Part shown: one piece after another, positions 16,171 to 26,118 of the stretch
How the letters are laid out: every line of letters begins with the position of its first letter
How positions within the stretch are numbered: the stretch's first letter is position 1
NCBI RefSeq assembly: GCF_013389455.1
Contig: NZ_CP058278.1
Location: 930,001 to 994,000 of the forward strand
Length of the DNA stretch: 64,000 nt
Origin: Flavobacterium inviolabile
Lineage (GTDB): Bacteria > Bacteroidota > Bacteroidia > Flavobacteriales > Flavobacteriaceae
Direction of reading: 5' to 3'
Program-made: the position numbers and the translations under genes
Notes under the pieces: model-generated
Databases searched by the model: none
What the model was told of the DNA's origin: nothing
The model's input: only the letters and a program-made list of their open reading frames with translations

Positions 16171-17496
16171 TTAGAAAAATTTATCGGCAATTAACTGGTA
16201 AATATCTTTGCCGAAAGTTAAAGCCATTAAGCTCAATAAGATAATCATTCCGAAGGTCTGTACATACCCCATCGATTTTTCACTTAATTTTTTACCGGTA
16301 ATCATTTCAGCAATGGTAAACAGGGCATGTCCGCCATCTAATCCCGGGATTGGCAACAAATTCATAAACGCCAAACCGATAGAAAATAGTGCGGTAAAGT
16401 TCCAGATAAACTCCCAGTTCCATTGATCCGGTAAAGCTCTTGCAATTCCAACTGGGCTTTTTACATGCTTGTAGGCTTCCGTTTTCGGACGTAAAATCAA
16501 TTTGAACTGTTTTACATTGTAAACCAAAAGCTCGTAGGACTCTTTTACGGCTTCCGGGATTGCCTGAAACAACGTTAGTTTATTGATAACCTCATAGTCC
16601 AGTTTGTCTTTAAAAGCCGGGATAAAGCCTATTTTGCCGTCTTTGTCAACCAAGGTCTTTAATGTAACCTTTTCGTTGTTGCGGATAACGGTAATGCTAA
16701 CCGAATCGTTTTTATGAGCACTCAGGCTTTCTTTTAATTCATCAAAGAATCGGAAATCTTTATTGTCAATGGCAACCAGGTGGTCCCCTTTTTTGAATCC
16801 TGCTTTAAAAGCTTCCGATTTTGGCGCAATAGAATCGACTACAACGCTGGAAAGACGCGGCTGGATAAAATCACGACCTTCTTTACCGATGATCTCTGCT
16901 TTTTGCGGATCGGTCAGGACGATGGTTTTCTTTTCTCCGTTTCTTTCCACTTCGATTTTATCACCCAATAAGATGTCTAAAGTCATACGGTTAAAACGAT
17001 CCTGGTATTTTCCGTCAACAGCAAGGATTTTGTCGCCGTTTTTAAAACCTACATTGATTCCGGTCTCGCCAAAAGCCAGTCCGTTTTTCTGAATAACTTC
17101 TGTAGCAATATATTTCTGCCCGTAAGTAACATACACCATTGTGTAGATAAACCAGGCCAGAAGAATGTTTACAATAATACCACCCAGCATAATGATTAAA
17201 CGCTGCCAGGCCGGTTTAGAACGGAATTCCCAGGGCTGAGGTTCCTGTTTCATCTGATCCAGATCCATACTTTCGTCTACCATTCCGGAAAGTTTTACAT
17301 ATCCGCCAATAGGCAGCCATCCGATTCCCCATTCTGTTTCTCCGATTTTCTTTTTTAATAAAGAGAATCCGGCATCCATGAAAAGGTAGAATTTCTCTAC
17401 TCTCACTTTGAACATCTTAGCAGTAATATAATGACCGAATTCATGAAGAATAACCAATACGGATAATATGAAAAGGATTTGCCCTAATTGTATCAT
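16171..17496 (-). CDS. rseP: RIP zinc metalloprotease RseP (site-2 protease)
   Basis: 441 residues, integral membrane M50 protease that cuts anti-sigma factors or signal peptide remnants within the membrane. Zinc motif HEFGH at residues 18-22 in the first transmembrane helix, a second helix with GGIIVNILLAWFIYT, PDZ-like regions (NVGFKNGDKILAVDG and AFKAGFKKGDHLVAIDN), and the third zinc ligand in NLLPIPGLDGGH. The C-terminal helix follows. Length and layout are normal. Single-gene unit between the tRNAs and an M1 peptidase gene. Confidence 0.95.
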   Translation of the reverse strand: MIQLGQILFILSVLVILHEFGHYITAKMFKVRVEKFYLFMDAGFSLLKKKIGETEWGIGWLPIGGYVKLSGMVDESMDLDQMKQEPQPWEFRSKPAWQRLIIMLGGIIVNILLAWFIYTMVYVTYGQKYIATEVIQKNGLAFGETGINVGFKNGDKILAVDGKYQDRFNRMTLDILLGDKIEVERNGEKKTIVLTDPQKAEIIGKEGRDFIQPRLSSVVVDSIAPKSEAFKAGFKKGDHLVAIDNKDFRFFDELKESLSAHKNDSVSITVIRNNEKVTLKTLVDKDGKIGFIPAFKDKLDYEVINKLTLFQAIPEAVKESYELLVYNVKQFKLILRPKTEAYKHVKSPVGIARALPDQWNWEFIWNFTALFSIGLAFMNLLPIPGLDGGHALFTIAEMITGKKLSEKSMGYVQTFGMIILLSLMALTFGKDIYQLIADKFF

Positions 17497-17526
17497 TTTT
17501 GAAAAACTTTTTTTATTATAAACGAC

Positions 17527-17552
17527 AAAAGTAAGGTTTTCACCTTACTTTT
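17527..17552 (-). terminator. Terminator of the M1 peptidase gene
   Basis: An 11-bp perfect stem AAAAGTAAGGT/ACCTTACTTTT with a 4-nt loop, 21 nt after the stop of the leftward M1 peptidase gene. The T-run is part of the stem end. Confidence 0.75.
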
Positions 17553-17573
17553 TATCATGTTATTACAGATTGC

Positions 17574-19487
17574 CTATTTTTTTATAAAATTTTTATGAAA
17601 GACACCTTCGGAAGTACTGATTTTTAGGATATGGATGCCTTTAGCCAGTTGGCTAACGTTAATATCGCTGCTTTTTTCGGTGCTGATCAACTGTCCTAAA
17701 GTATTGTAAATCGCTACGTTTTCCAGCTGAATATCGGTTGGCAACTGTATCGTGATCCGATCGCTGGACGGATTCGGGTACACCGCGATTGTCTGGGCTA
17801 TATCGAATGAGGCGTTTCCTAAAGTAGCCGTGTTATTCTTGGAGATGATGTTTTTCTCAGGATCAAATTCAAGAGCGGTAACACTAAACGGAACCGGAAC
17901 AATGAACTCCTGCCCGTTAGTAGTATTGTTTACGACTACATCGTGTGTTTGTGTTCCGTTTTTCAGGCGGATCGGAAGTGGCATTTCAAAAAAGCTCACG
18001 GAAGCATGCGATTGTGTTTGTGTCACTTTGATCTTTACCTGGCCGGCACCCCAGTTCTGAGCCGTAATAGTATAGGAAGGATAACCCTGGTTGTAAACCC
18101 AGTCGTTAAAGAACTCGGTAAGATTCATTCCGGAAGCTGTTTCAAGATGTGCCTGTAACTGAGAAGTTACCGCATAACCATAAGCCAGTGCCGGGTCATT
18201 TAAATAATTGCGTAACGCCTGGAAAAAGACGGTATCGCCTAATTTGAAGCGCAGCATGTTGGTTACCATGGAGCCTTTATTGTACGTAAGCCGGCTGCTG
18301 AAAATACGGTTTACGTTGCTTAACTGATCGTCTGTCAGGTATAAATTACCGTCAGGCTGAGCCGTGATACTGCTGATCTTATTGTCTTTCCAGGTGATGA
18401 AATCTGCGGTACTGTCCAGATTTTCCACAACCAGTCCGGCCATATATTCGGTTAAACCTTCATTCAGCCAGACGTCTTTCCAGGTGCCACAGGTGATTTT
18501 GTCGCCAAACCATTGGTGTGCCATTTCGTGTGCAATCAGGCTGCGGCTGAAACCGCCCATAAAAGAAACGGTCGTGTGTTCCATTCCGCCGCCCCATCCG
18601 AACTGTGCGTGTCCGTACTTTTCATTTCGGAAAGGATAAGGCCCGATAAGGGTTTCGTATAGGTTGATGATCGTTGGCGTTGGTGCTAAATTAGCCTGAA
18701 CAGCAGTAGCGCTTTCCGGATAAATATAATTTACAATCGGGAAAGTGTTTGGTGCAATACCGCCAAGCTGATTGTATATCTGGTAATTGGTTACCGCAAT
18801 AGCAATCAAGTAGGCCGGAATAGGGTAGCTGTGATGAAAATGCGTTGTTTTGGTTCCGCCGGTATTGGTTGTGCTGGAAACCTGTAGTCCGTTTGATACG
18901 CTCACATATTGGGAAGGAGCGGTGATATACACGTCAATACTGTTGGCTTTGTCGTTAAGATCCTGCTTGCAGGGCCACCAGTCTTTGGCGCCGTAAGGTT
19001 CGGATAAGGTCCATAAAATAGGTGTGCCGGAATGGGAACTGGTTGTAAAAGCCGCATTCTCACCGGATGGTGCGCCGGAATAGGTTATTTTTACGGAACT
19101 TGCAGCACCGGTAGCCAGTGTGGACGGTAACGTGATTACCAGTTCGTCGTTTGCATTTTGTGTAAAGGCTAAGGTTGTATTTCCTTGTTTAACGCTGCTC
19201 ACGGTTAATTCATTGGTTAAATCAAAAGTGATGGTATTCATGTTTTGCTTGGCAATAAAATCGGTAGTGACTACTCCCGAAATAAAATAATTGGCAGGAT
19301 TAACGGTGAATTCCAGCTTATGATAGGTAATGTCATAGTTTTGAGTATTGGCATTGGCAGCAAAGCTCATCGTGTTGGAAGCGGCTTTCATTTCGGCTTC
19401 CACCATGCTGGAGAACACTTCTTCTTCGGTTTGGGCAAAAGAAAATGTGGTTGCTAATAATGCAAAAATTAAGAGGTGTTTTTTCAT
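17574..19487 (-). CDS. Secreted M1-family aminopeptidase with T9SS type A sorting domain
   Basis: 637 residues. Signal peptide MKKHLLIFALLATTFSFAQ; beta-rich N-terminal domain; catalytic core with the exopeptidase motif GGGMEHTTVSF and zinc site HEMAHQWFGDKITCGTWKDVWLNEGLTEY (HExxH, 18 residues, E); a shortened C-terminal helical part with the ERAP1-like domain absent; and an 80-residue T9SS type A domain with VYPNPSSDRITIQL, YNTLGQLI and KGIHILKIS. It should be released or held on the cell surface, where it degrades peptides. A TAACTTTG -7 box is at 19507-19514 on the minus strand. Confidence 0.94.
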   Translation of the reverse strand: MKKHLLIFALLATTFSFAQTEEEVFSSMVEAEMKAASNTMSFAANANTQNYDITYHKLEFTVNPANYFISGVVTTDFIAKQNMNTITFDLTNELTVSSVKQGNTTLAFTQNANDELVITLPSTLATGAASSVKITYSGAPSGENAAFTTSSHSGTPILWTLSEPYGAKDWWPCKQDLNDKANSIDVYITAPSQYVSVSNGLQVSSTTNTGGTKTTHFHHSYPIPAYLIAIAVTNYQIYNQLGGIAPNTFPIVNYIYPESATAVQANLAPTPTIINLYETLIGPYPFRNEKYGHAQFGWGGGMEHTTVSFMGGFSRSLIAHEMAHQWFGDKITCGTWKDVWLNEGLTEYMAGLVVENLDSTADFITWKDNKISSITAQPDGNLYLTDDQLSNVNRIFSSRLTYNKGSMVTNMLRFKLGDTVFFQALRNYLNDPALAYGYAVTSQLQAHLETASGMNLTEFFNDWVYNQGYPSYTITAQNWGAGQVKIKVTQTQSHASVSFFEMPLPIRLKNGTQTHDVVVNNTTNGQEFIVPVPFSVTALEFDPEKNIISKNNTATLGNASFDIAQTIAVYPNPSSDRITIQLPTDIQLENVAIYNTLGQLISTEKSSDINVSQLAKGIHILKISTSEGVFHKNFIKK

Positions 19488-19506
19488 ATACTTTAGTAAA
19501 ATTTGC

Positions 19507-19514
19507 CAAAGTTA
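19507..19514 (-). promoter_or_regulatory. -7 box (TAACTTTG) upstream of M1 peptidase
   Basis: TAACTTTG on the minus strand matches TAnnTTTG 19 nt before the ATG at 19487. The -33 element is not evident. Confidence 0.45.
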
Positions 19515-19631
19515 AGGAATAATCTAAAATAGGGGCTCGTTTTTTTCGAATAATGCGCTGATAATTAACAGGGACGGGGAAAGAAGAAAGGCTTTGTTAA
19601 ATTGCATTCTTTTTTATAAAAAACAATTCCT

Positions 19632-19639
19632 TAAATTTG
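19632..19639 (+). promoter_or_regulatory. -7 box (TAAATTTG) upstream of serS
   Basis: TAAATTTG matches TAnnTTTG 22 nt before the serS ATG. The nearest TTG (19602-19604) is 27 nt upstream, longer than the usual 17-23 nt spacer. Confidence 0.45.
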
Positions 19640-19661
19640 CTGACCTTAAAATCATTATAGT

Positions 19662-20933
19662 ATGTTACAGATAGCATTTATTAGAGAAAACCAAGAAAAA
19701 GTAATCCAGTCTTTGGCGAAACGTAATTTAGACGCAAAAGCAATGGTTGAAGAAGTGGTGGCTTTAGATGAAAAGCGCCGCGCAACTCAGGTGGAATTAG
19801 ACAACACTTTGGCAGAATCGAACAAGCTATCCAAAGACATCGGAGAGTTAATGAAGAGCGGTGAGAAAGCCAAAGCGGAAATCTTAAAAGAAAAAACAAC
19901 CATCTTAAAAGAGAAAAGCAAGGAATTAACAGATGTGTTAAATGCGGTTTCTGACGAATTAACGCAGGAACTGTATAAATTGCCAAACCTTCCTGCCGAT
20001 GTTGTTCCGGAAGGAAAAACACCGGAAGATAACGAAACCGTTTTTGAAGAAGGAACCATTCCGGTATTGCATGAAGGTGCTATGCCACACTGGGAATTGG
20101 TGAAAAAATATGACATTATCGACTTCGAATTGGGAACCAAAATTTCAGGCGCCGGATTCCCGGTTTATAAAGGAAAAGGAGCGCGTTTGCAACGTGCATT
20201 GATCGCTTACTTTTTAGATAAAAATACCGAAGCCGGTTATAAAGAATACCAGGTTCCGCATTTAATCAACGAAGCATCAGGATACGGAACAGGACAGCTG
20301 CCGGATAAAGAAGGGCAGATGTACCACGTGGGAATTGACGATTTATACTTAATCCCTACGGCAGAAGTTCCGGTTACCAATTTATTCCGTGATGTGATCT
20401 TGCAGGAAAATGAACTGCCGGTTTTATGTACGGGTTACACACCGTGTTTCCGTCGTGAAGCAGGTTCATACGGAGCGCACGTTCGCGGATTAAACCGTTT
20501 GCACCAGTTTGATAAAGTGGAGATCGTTAGAATCGAGCATCCTGAAAAATCATACGAAGCCCTGGAAGGAATGGTAGAGCATGTGAAAACATTGCTTCAG
20601 GAATTAAAACTGCCATACCGAATCCTGCGTTTGTGCGGAGGCGATATGGGATTCACTTCGGCATTAACCTATGACTTTGAAGTGTTCTCAACAGCACAGG
20701 ACCGTTGGCTGGAAATCAGCTCGGTATCTAACTTTGAGACTTTTCAGGCAAACCGTCTGAAACTGCGTTTCAGAGATAAAGACGGTAAAAACCACCTGGC
20801 ACACACGTTAAACGGAAGTTCATTGGCGTTGCCGCGTGTATTGGCAGGAATCCTGGAAAATTATCAAACACCGGAAGGAATCGTAATTCCTGAAGTATTA
20901 CGTCCTTACACCGGATTTGATATCATAAATTAA
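19662..20933 (+). CDS. serS: Seryl-tRNA synthetase
   Basis: 423 residues, the class II enzyme that charges tRNA-Ser. An N-terminal antiparallel coiled coil (about residues 25-105) binds the long variable arm of tRNA-Ser. Class II motif 2 is seen in CFRREAGSYG, followed by GLNRLHQFDKVEI; ISSVSNFETFQANRLKLRF and motif 3 HTLNGSSLALPRVLAGILEN complete the active site. Normal length, no anomalies. It has its own terminator. Confidence 0.97.
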   Translation: MLQIAFIRENQEKVIQSLAKRNLDAKAMVEEVVALDEKRRATQVELDNTLAESNKLSKDIGELMKSGEKAKAEILKEKTTILKEKSKELTDVLNAVSDELTQELYKLPNLPADVVPEGKTPEDNETVFEEGTIPVLHEGAMPHWELVKKYDIIDFELGTKISGAGFPVYKGKGARLQRALIAYFLDKNTEAGYKEYQVPHLINEASGYGTGQLPDKEGQMYHVGIDDLYLIPTAEVPVTNLFRDVILQENELPVLCTGYTPCFRREAGSYGAHVRGLNRLHQFDKVEIVRIEHPEKSYEALEGMVEHVKTLLQELKLPYRILRLCGGDMGFTSALTYDFEVFSTAQDRWLEISSVSNFETFQANRLKLRFRDKDGKNHLAHTLNGSSLALPRVLAGILENYQTPEGIVIPEVLRPYTGFDIIN

Positions 20934-20952
20934 TAAAATCTTATACTTTAAT

Positions 20953-20999
20953 AATGTACTAATTAGCTAAAAAAAGCTACATTAGTACATTGTTTTTTT
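20953..20999 (+). terminator. Terminator of serS
   Basis: A 16-bp stem with a one-base bulge (AATGTACTAATTAGCT against its complement ending in AGTACATT), an A-rich loop and a TGTTTTTTTA tail. It lies 20 nt after the serS stop and just before the TPR gene. Confidence 0.85.
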
Positions 21000-21013
21000 A
21001 TGACAGTTGTGGA

Positions 21014-22792
21014 ATGAAAAACCTTCTTCTTTATATCGTTTTGCTTAGCTCGATGTTTGTTTTCTCGCAAAATGAACAGCTGGCGCAAAACTATTTTGAC
21101 AGAGGAGAGTTCGATAAAGCAATTGTGATCTATGAAGGCCTGTTAAAAACACAGCCCAATAACTACCTCTACTTTCAGAAACAGATTGCCTGCTACCAGC
21201 AGCTGAAAGACTATCCCAAAGCAGAAGAACTGATTAAATTCCGTATCGATAAATTCAGACAAACCAGTCTTTATGTCGAATTGGGGTATAATTACCAGTT
21301 GCAGAAGGATACGGATAAAGCCAATAAAAACTATCAGAAAGCATTGGACGTTATCAAAGAGAACCCGAATAATGTTTACGGTATTGCAAGTGCTTTTGAA
21401 CAAAAAGTATTATTGGAACAAGCCTTAAAAGCCTACGAACTAGGCGTAGCGGGAAATCCGAACCTGAACTTTGATTACCAGATTGCCTTATTGCAGGGAC
21501 AACTGGGAAATCTGGAACTGATGATTGAAAAATTACTGGACTATTCCTACCGGAACCAGCCCAATCAGGCTTTGGTGCAAAACCAGCTGGCGCGCTTTAT
21601 GATGGAAGATACTCAGGAAACCTTTAATGGCAACCTGCGAAAAGCCCTGTTGATCAGAACCCAGAAAACACAGGACATTTTCTGGAACCAGTTTTTAAGC
21701 TGGTTTTTTGTACAGCAAAAAGAATACGGAAAAGCCTTTATTCAGGAAAAAGCTATCTTTAAACGCAACCCGGAAAACCTGTTCAATATTATCAGCCTGG
21801 CAAGACTGGCCGTTCAGGAAGGCGAAAACGATACGGCAAAAGAAATCCTGGATTTTATACTGCTAAACACCCAGGATATGGAATTGCAGATGGAAGCACA
21901 TTATCAGCTTGTTTCGATGGATATCGATAAAGCAACGGTAAAAGACTATCCGGTAATTCAGGAAAAACTGTCCGGATTACTCAAACAATACGGGGTATCC
22001 CCATATTCGCTGCACCTGCAGATCTTAAAAGCACATTTTGATGCCTTTAACCTGAAACAGTTTGAAGCGGCAAAAACAACACTCACCCAATCGCTGGACT
22101 TGCCGTTAAACAATTACCAGAAAGCGGAAGTAAAAATGGAACTGGCAGACGTTTTGCTGCTGGATGAAAAATTCAATCAGGCGATTATTTATTATGCACA
22201 AATAGAAGACGACCTGAAAAATGATGAAATAGGACACGAAGCCAGCTTTAAAATGGCAAAAGCCAGTTACTTTAAAGGCGACTTCGACTGGGCACAGCAG
22301 CAATTTAAAGTCCTTAAAGCATCGTCGTCACAACTCATTGCAAACGATGCGCTGGAGCTATTCCTGTTAATCAGCGATCATACCGTTCAGGACAGTACAC
22401 AGGTTGCCTTAAAGAAATTTGCAAAAGCGGATTTCCTGTTGTACCAGAACAAAACCAATGAAGCCTTAAGCGGATTCCAGTCCCTTTTGAGCGAACAGAA
22501 AGGGAAAAGTATCGAAGACGAAACCCTGCTGAAAATCGGGCAGATCCTGGAGCAGAAAAAAGACTATACCGGGGCCTTAAAAACCTATCAGGAAATTATA
22601 GAAAAACATGCAGAAGGTGTCTATGTCGATGAAGCCTTGTTTTTCTCGGCAGAGATATACCGGAAATATTTGCTGGATGTTGAAAAAGCCAAAGCACTTT
22701 ATGAAAAAGTGATTTTCAGCCATCAGGACAGTATCTATTATGTGGATGCCCGAAACAACTACAGAAAATTAAGAGGAGATAATAATTTATAA
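21014..22792 (+). CDS. Exported tetratricopeptide-repeat protein
   Basis: 592 residues from the ATG at 21014, which opens the signal peptide MKNLLLYIVLLSSMFVFSQ; an upstream in-frame ATG at 20990 overlaps the serS terminator. The rest is TPR helices throughout (for example AQNYFDRGEFDKAIVIYEGLL, ELGYNYQLQKDTDKANKNYQKAL, and near the end LLKIGQILEQKKDYTGALKTYQEI), similar to periplasmic or outer-membrane scaffold proteins of Flavobacteria. No catalytic domain. It is followed closely by DUF4286 and rsmA genes. Confidence 0.85.
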   Translation: MKNLLLYIVLLSSMFVFSQNEQLAQNYFDRGEFDKAIVIYEGLLKTQPNNYLYFQKQIACYQQLKDYPKAEELIKFRIDKFRQTSLYVELGYNYQLQKDTDKANKNYQKALDVIKENPNNVYGIASAFEQKVLLEQALKAYELGVAGNPNLNFDYQIALLQGQLGNLELMIEKLLDYSYRNQPNQALVQNQLARFMMEDTQETFNGNLRKALLIRTQKTQDIFWNQFLSWFFVQQKEYGKAFIQEKAIFKRNPENLFNIISLARLAVQEGENDTAKEILDFILLNTQDMELQMEAHYQLVSMDIDKATVKDYPVIQEKLSGLLKQYGVSPYSLHLQILKAHFDAFNLKQFEAAKTTLTQSLDLPLNNYQKAEVKMELADVLLLDEKFNQAIIYYAQIEDDLKNDEIGHEASFKMAKASYFKGDFDWAQQQFKVLKASSSQLIANDALELFLLISDHTVQDSTQVALKKFAKADFLLYQNKTNEALSGFQSLLSEQKGKSIEDETLLKIGQILEQKKDYTGALKTYQEIIEKHAEGVYVDEALFFSAEIYRKYLLDVEKAKALYEKVIFSHQDSIYYVDARNNYRKLRGDNNL

Positions 22793-22845
22793 ACGCAAAG
22801 CGTTCCGGTTACTCCCAATACAATAATAATTAAGATTCCTAAAAA

Positions 22846-23157
22846 ATGATAATTTACAACGTAACGATTAATATACACGAAAGTGTACATGATGCCTGGA
22901 TGAAATGGATGCAGGAAAAGCACATTGCCGATGTTCTGGCAACGGGGAAATTTACTTCGGCCCGTATGGTAAGAGTGCTGATTGAAGAAGAAATGGGCGG
23001 TGTTACCTATTCCATTCAGTACACGACAGACAGCAAAGAAACCCTGCAAAAATACTATGATGAAGATGCGCCTCGTTTAAGAGCGGAAGGATTTGCTTTG
23101 TTTGGGGATAAAATGCTGGCTTTCAGAACCGAATTACAGCTCATCAGTGATCATTAA
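22846..23157 (+). CDS. DUF4286 family protein
   Basis: 103 residues, soluble. [23 protein letters not shown]...[20 protein letters not shown]...[10 protein letters not shown] is the typical pattern of the DUF4286 family, a small alpha/beta dimer-like fold found in Bacteroidetes, of unknown function. It lies 41 nt before rsmA, a linkage that suggests a translation- or ribosome-related context but does not prove it. Confidence 0.85.
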   Translation: MIIYNVTINIHESVHDAWMKWMQEKHIADVLATGKFTSARMVRVLIEEEMGGVTYSIQYTTDSKETLQKYYDEDAPRLRAEGFALFGDKMLAFRTELQLISDH

Positions 23158-23198
23158 TAACAAACAGCACAGCGGTAGAATCTTTAAAAGACCAAAAA

Positions 23199-23978
23199 AT
23201 GGATAAGGTAAGAGCAAAAAAACATTTGGGACAGCACTTTCTGAATGATGAGAATATTGCAAAAAAAATTGCAGATTCGCTGGTATTGGAAGGCTATAAA
23301 AAAGTATTGGAAATTGGTCCCGGAATGGGCGTGCTCACGAAGTATCTTTTGGAGAAACCCATAGAAACCTATGTGATCGAGATCGATACCGAGTCGGTGG
23401 AATACCTGCAAACGCATTACCTGCAGCTGAGCAACCGTATTATTTCCAAAGACTTTTTAAAATACAATATTAAAGAAGTCTTTGGCGACGAACCTTTTGC
23501 CATTATTGGTAATTTCCCGTACAATATTTCTTCGCAAATCGTATTCCGCGCACTGGAACTGAGAGATCAGATTCCGGAATTTTCCGGGATGTTTCAAAAA
23601 GAAGTAGCCGAGCGTATCTGTGAAAAAAAAGGTACTAAAGCCTATGGGATACTTTCCGTACTGGTACAGGCTTTTTATGATACAGAATACCTGTTTACGG
23701 TATCGGAAAACGTTTTTACACCGCCGCCAAAAGTGAAGTCGGGAGTGATGCGCATGCGTAGAAAAGAAAACTACAAACTGCCGTGTGATGAGAAAATGTT
23801 TTTTAATGTGGTGAAAACCGCATTTAACCAACGCAGAAAAACACTGCGAAATAGCTTAAAAGTTTTTCAGCTATCGGATAATTTAAGAGAAGATAGTATC
23901 TTTGACCTCCGCCCGGAGCAAATCTCGGTAGAACAATTTATAGAACTCACTCAAAAAATAGCCGCCGATGGAGTTTAA
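23199..23978 (+). CDS. rsmA: 16S rRNA (adenine1518/1519-N6) dimethyltransferase
   Basis: 259 residues. Methylates two adjacent adenines in helix 45 of 16S rRNA late in small-subunit assembly. Visible: [11 protein letters not shown] at the start, SAM-binding [10 protein letters not shown], acidic VIEID, and the catalytic NFPYNIS (N-[FL]-P-Y) motif; [13 protein letters not shown] and [14 protein letters not shown] near the end. Normal length. The last 11 nt overlap the mgtE start, indicating translational coupling. Confidence 0.97.
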   Translation: MDKVRAKKHLGQHFLNDENIAKKIADSLVLEGYKKVLEIGPGMGVLTKYLLEKPIETYVIEIDTESVEYLQTHYLQLSNRIISKDFLKYNIKEVFGDEPFAIIGNFPYNISSQIVFRALELRDQIPEFSGMFQKEVAERICEKKGTKAYGILSVLVQAFYDTEYLFTVSENVFTPPPKVKSGVMRMRRKENYKLPCDEKMFFNVVKTAFNQRRKTLRNSLKVFQLSDNLREDSIFDLRPEQISVEQFIELTQKIAADGV

Positions 23979-25320
23979 AATCAGCAGAGACTTTATTGCT
24001 CAGATTGAGCAACTAATCAGTGAAAACAAAGGACAGGAACTCGAAATTCTGCTCCAGGACGTTCACTATGCTGATATTGCCGAAATCATGGAGGAACTCG
24101 ATGATGCAGAGGCAAGCTATCTTTTTAAAATCCTTGACAGTGAAAAAACGGCCGAAATTCTTCTTGAACTAGACGAAGAAGTCCGTGAAAAAATCCTTCG
24201 AAACCTTTCTGCAAAAGAAATTGCGGAAGAGCTGGATGAGTTAAATACCGATGATGCTGCCGACATTATCGCCGAATTGCCACAGTCTAAAAAAGAAGAG
24301 GTAATCTCCGAGCTGGAAGACGTGGAACACGCAAAAGACATTGTAGACTTATTGCGTTATGACGAAGATACTGCCGGTGGACTAATGGGGAAAGAGCTGG
24401 TAAAAGTGAATGAAAACTGGAATGTGCTCACCTGTGTTAAAGAAATGCGGCAACAGGCAGAGAATGTTTCCCGCGTGCATTCTATTTATGTAGTGGACGA
24501 TGAAGAACGCCTGAAAGGCCGTTTGTCCCTGAAAGACTTGCTGACTACTTCTACCAAAACGCCAATCAGCGAGGTATACATCAAAAAAGTAGACTATGTA
24601 AAAGTAGATACCAAAGATGTTGAAGTGGCGCGTATCATGCAGAAATATGACCTGGAAGCCATTCCGGTTGTAGACGAAATGGGACGCCTGGTAGGACGTA
24701 TTACCATTGACGATATCGTTGACGTTATTAAAGAAGAAGCCGATAAGGATTACCAGTTGGCTGCCGGTATCTCGCAGGATGTTGAGGCAGATGACAGTAT
24801 CCTTGAATTAACCCGTGCGCGTTTGCCATGGCTGGTTCTGGCACTATTGGGCGGATTCATCAGCGTTAAGGTATTAGGCCTTTTTGACGGCGCGATGGAA
24901 AACCATCCGGAATTGTTTTTCTTTACACCGTTGATCGCTGCTATGGCAGGAAACGTTGGAGTACAATCCTCAGCAATTATTGTTCAGGGTTTGGCAAACA
25001 ACACCTTAAGCGGTTCTTTGTGGAACCGGTTACTGAAAGAAGTCAGCCTTAGCCTGCTAAACGGATTTATATTAGCCATTATTTTATTAATCGGAAGCCA
25101 TTTCCTTTTAGGTGTAAGCCCTATGCTGGGTATCACCGTAACTGTAGCCTTACTTTCGGTAATTGTTACCGCTTCCGTTTTGGGTACTTTTATCCCCATG
25201 ACCTTAAACCGTTATGGTATTGACCCCGCTTTGGCCACCGGGCCATTTATTACCACCAGTAATGACATTTGCGGGATCCTGATTTACTTTTCCATAGCCA
25301 AACTGATATTGGGCTTTTAA
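23968..25320 (+). CDS. mgtE: Magnesium transporter MgtE
   Basis: 450 residues. The order is an N-terminal helical superhelix domain rich in Glu/Asp ([26 protein letters not shown], coded at about 24160-24260), a tandem CBS pair (about residues 135-255, with [27 protein letters not shown]) that senses Mg2+, and five transmembrane helices carrying the pore sequence [20 protein letters not shown]. It imports Mg2+ along its gradient, gated by cytosolic magnesium. Overlaps rsmA by 11 nt and is followed after 18 nt by proC. Confidence 0.96.
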   Translation: MEFKISRDFIAQIEQLISENKGQELEILLQDVHYADIAEIMEELDDAEASYLFKILDSEKTAEILLELDEEVREKILRNLSAKEIAEELDELNTDDAADIIAELPQSKKEEVISELEDVEHAKDIVDLLRYDEDTAGGLMGKELVKVNENWNVLTCVKEMRQQAENVSRVHSIYVVDDEERLKGRLSLKDLLTTSTKTPISEVYIKKVDYVKVDTKDVEVARIMQKYDLEAIPVVDEMGRLVGRITIDDIVDVIKEEADKDYQLAAGISQDVEADDSILELTRARLPWLVLALLGGFISVKVLGLFDGAMENHPELFFFTPLIAAMAGNVGVQSSAIIVQGLANNTLSGSLWNRLLKEVSLSLLNGFILAIILLIGSHFLLGVSPMLGITVTVALLSVIVTASVLGTFIPMTLNRYGIDPALATGPFITTSNDICGILIYFSIAKLILGF

Positions 25321-25338
25321 TCATAAAAAACTGTTCTT

Positions 25339-26118
25339 ATGAAAATTGTAGTGATTGGTGGTGGTAATTTAGGTACCTCCATCGCTTTGGGCATTGCTAA
25401 ATTTACCGAAGGTAACACCTTAGTGGTTACCAGGAGAAATTTGGAAACAATTCGTTTTTTGGAAGATAGCGGCATACAGTTGTCTTCTGATAACAATGAT
25501 GCGGTTACTAACGCCGATGTGGTCATTTTAGCCGTAAAACCCTTTCAGGTAACCAATATCATTACAGCCTTACGACCCCATTTAAAACAGAAGATTGTTG
25601 CCTCAGCGGTTAGCGGACTTTCAATGGAAAGCCTGCAGGAGCAATTGGATGCGACTTCGGTTGCCATCCGTATTATGCCGAATATTGCCATCCGGTTTGG
25701 TGCTTCGGCAACCTGTGTGACCCTGCGGGAAGACGATTGCAATACCGTACAGCCCTTTTTAAACATTTTGGCCCAGTTGGGTTCCGTAGAGGTCATTGAA
25801 GAAAAAATGATGGATGCGGCAACGGTTCTGGGAGCCTGCGGAACAGCGTATGCACTGCGCTATATCCGGGCAGCTATGCAGGCCGGAATTGAGATCGGTT
25901 TTGATGCCCAGACGGCATTGGCAATCGCCTCGCAAACGGTGAAAGGCGCTGCCGAAATGGCATTGCAGGAAAAAGTGCATCCGGAACAGCTTATAGACCG
26001 GGTTACAACGCCAAAAGGTTGTACCATCGCCGGACTCAATGAAATGGAACATCAGGGATTCAGTTCGTCACTGATTAAAGGAATAAAAACATCATTAGAC
26101 AATATAAAAGGGACATGA
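25339..26118 (+). CDS. proC: Pyrroline-5-carboxylate reductase family protein
   Basis: 259 residues. NADPH-binding start KIVVIGGGNLGTSIALGIAK, then ADVVILAVKPFQV, SAVSGLSMESLQEQL, RIMPNIAIRFGASAT and the C-terminal dimerisation signature TTPKGCTIAGLNEMEHQGF. These are the features of P5C reductase, the last step of proline synthesis. The serine-rich VTSPGGTT of classical ProC is here VTTPKGCT, so a related imine reductase role cannot be excluded. Overlaps the next gene by 4 nt (ATGA). Confidence 0.88.
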   Translation: MKIVVIGGGNLGTSIALGIAKFTEGNTLVVTRRNLETIRFLEDSGIQLSSDNNDAVTNADVVILAVKPFQVTNIITALRPHLKQKIVASAVSGLSMESLQEQLDATSVAIRIMPNIAIRFGASATCVTLREDDCNTVQPFLNILAQLGSVEVIEEKMMDAATVLGACGTAYALRYIRAAMQAGIEIGFDAQTALAIASQTVKGAAEMALQEKVHPEQLIDRVTTPKGCTIAGLNEMEHQGFSSSLIKGIKTSLDNIKGT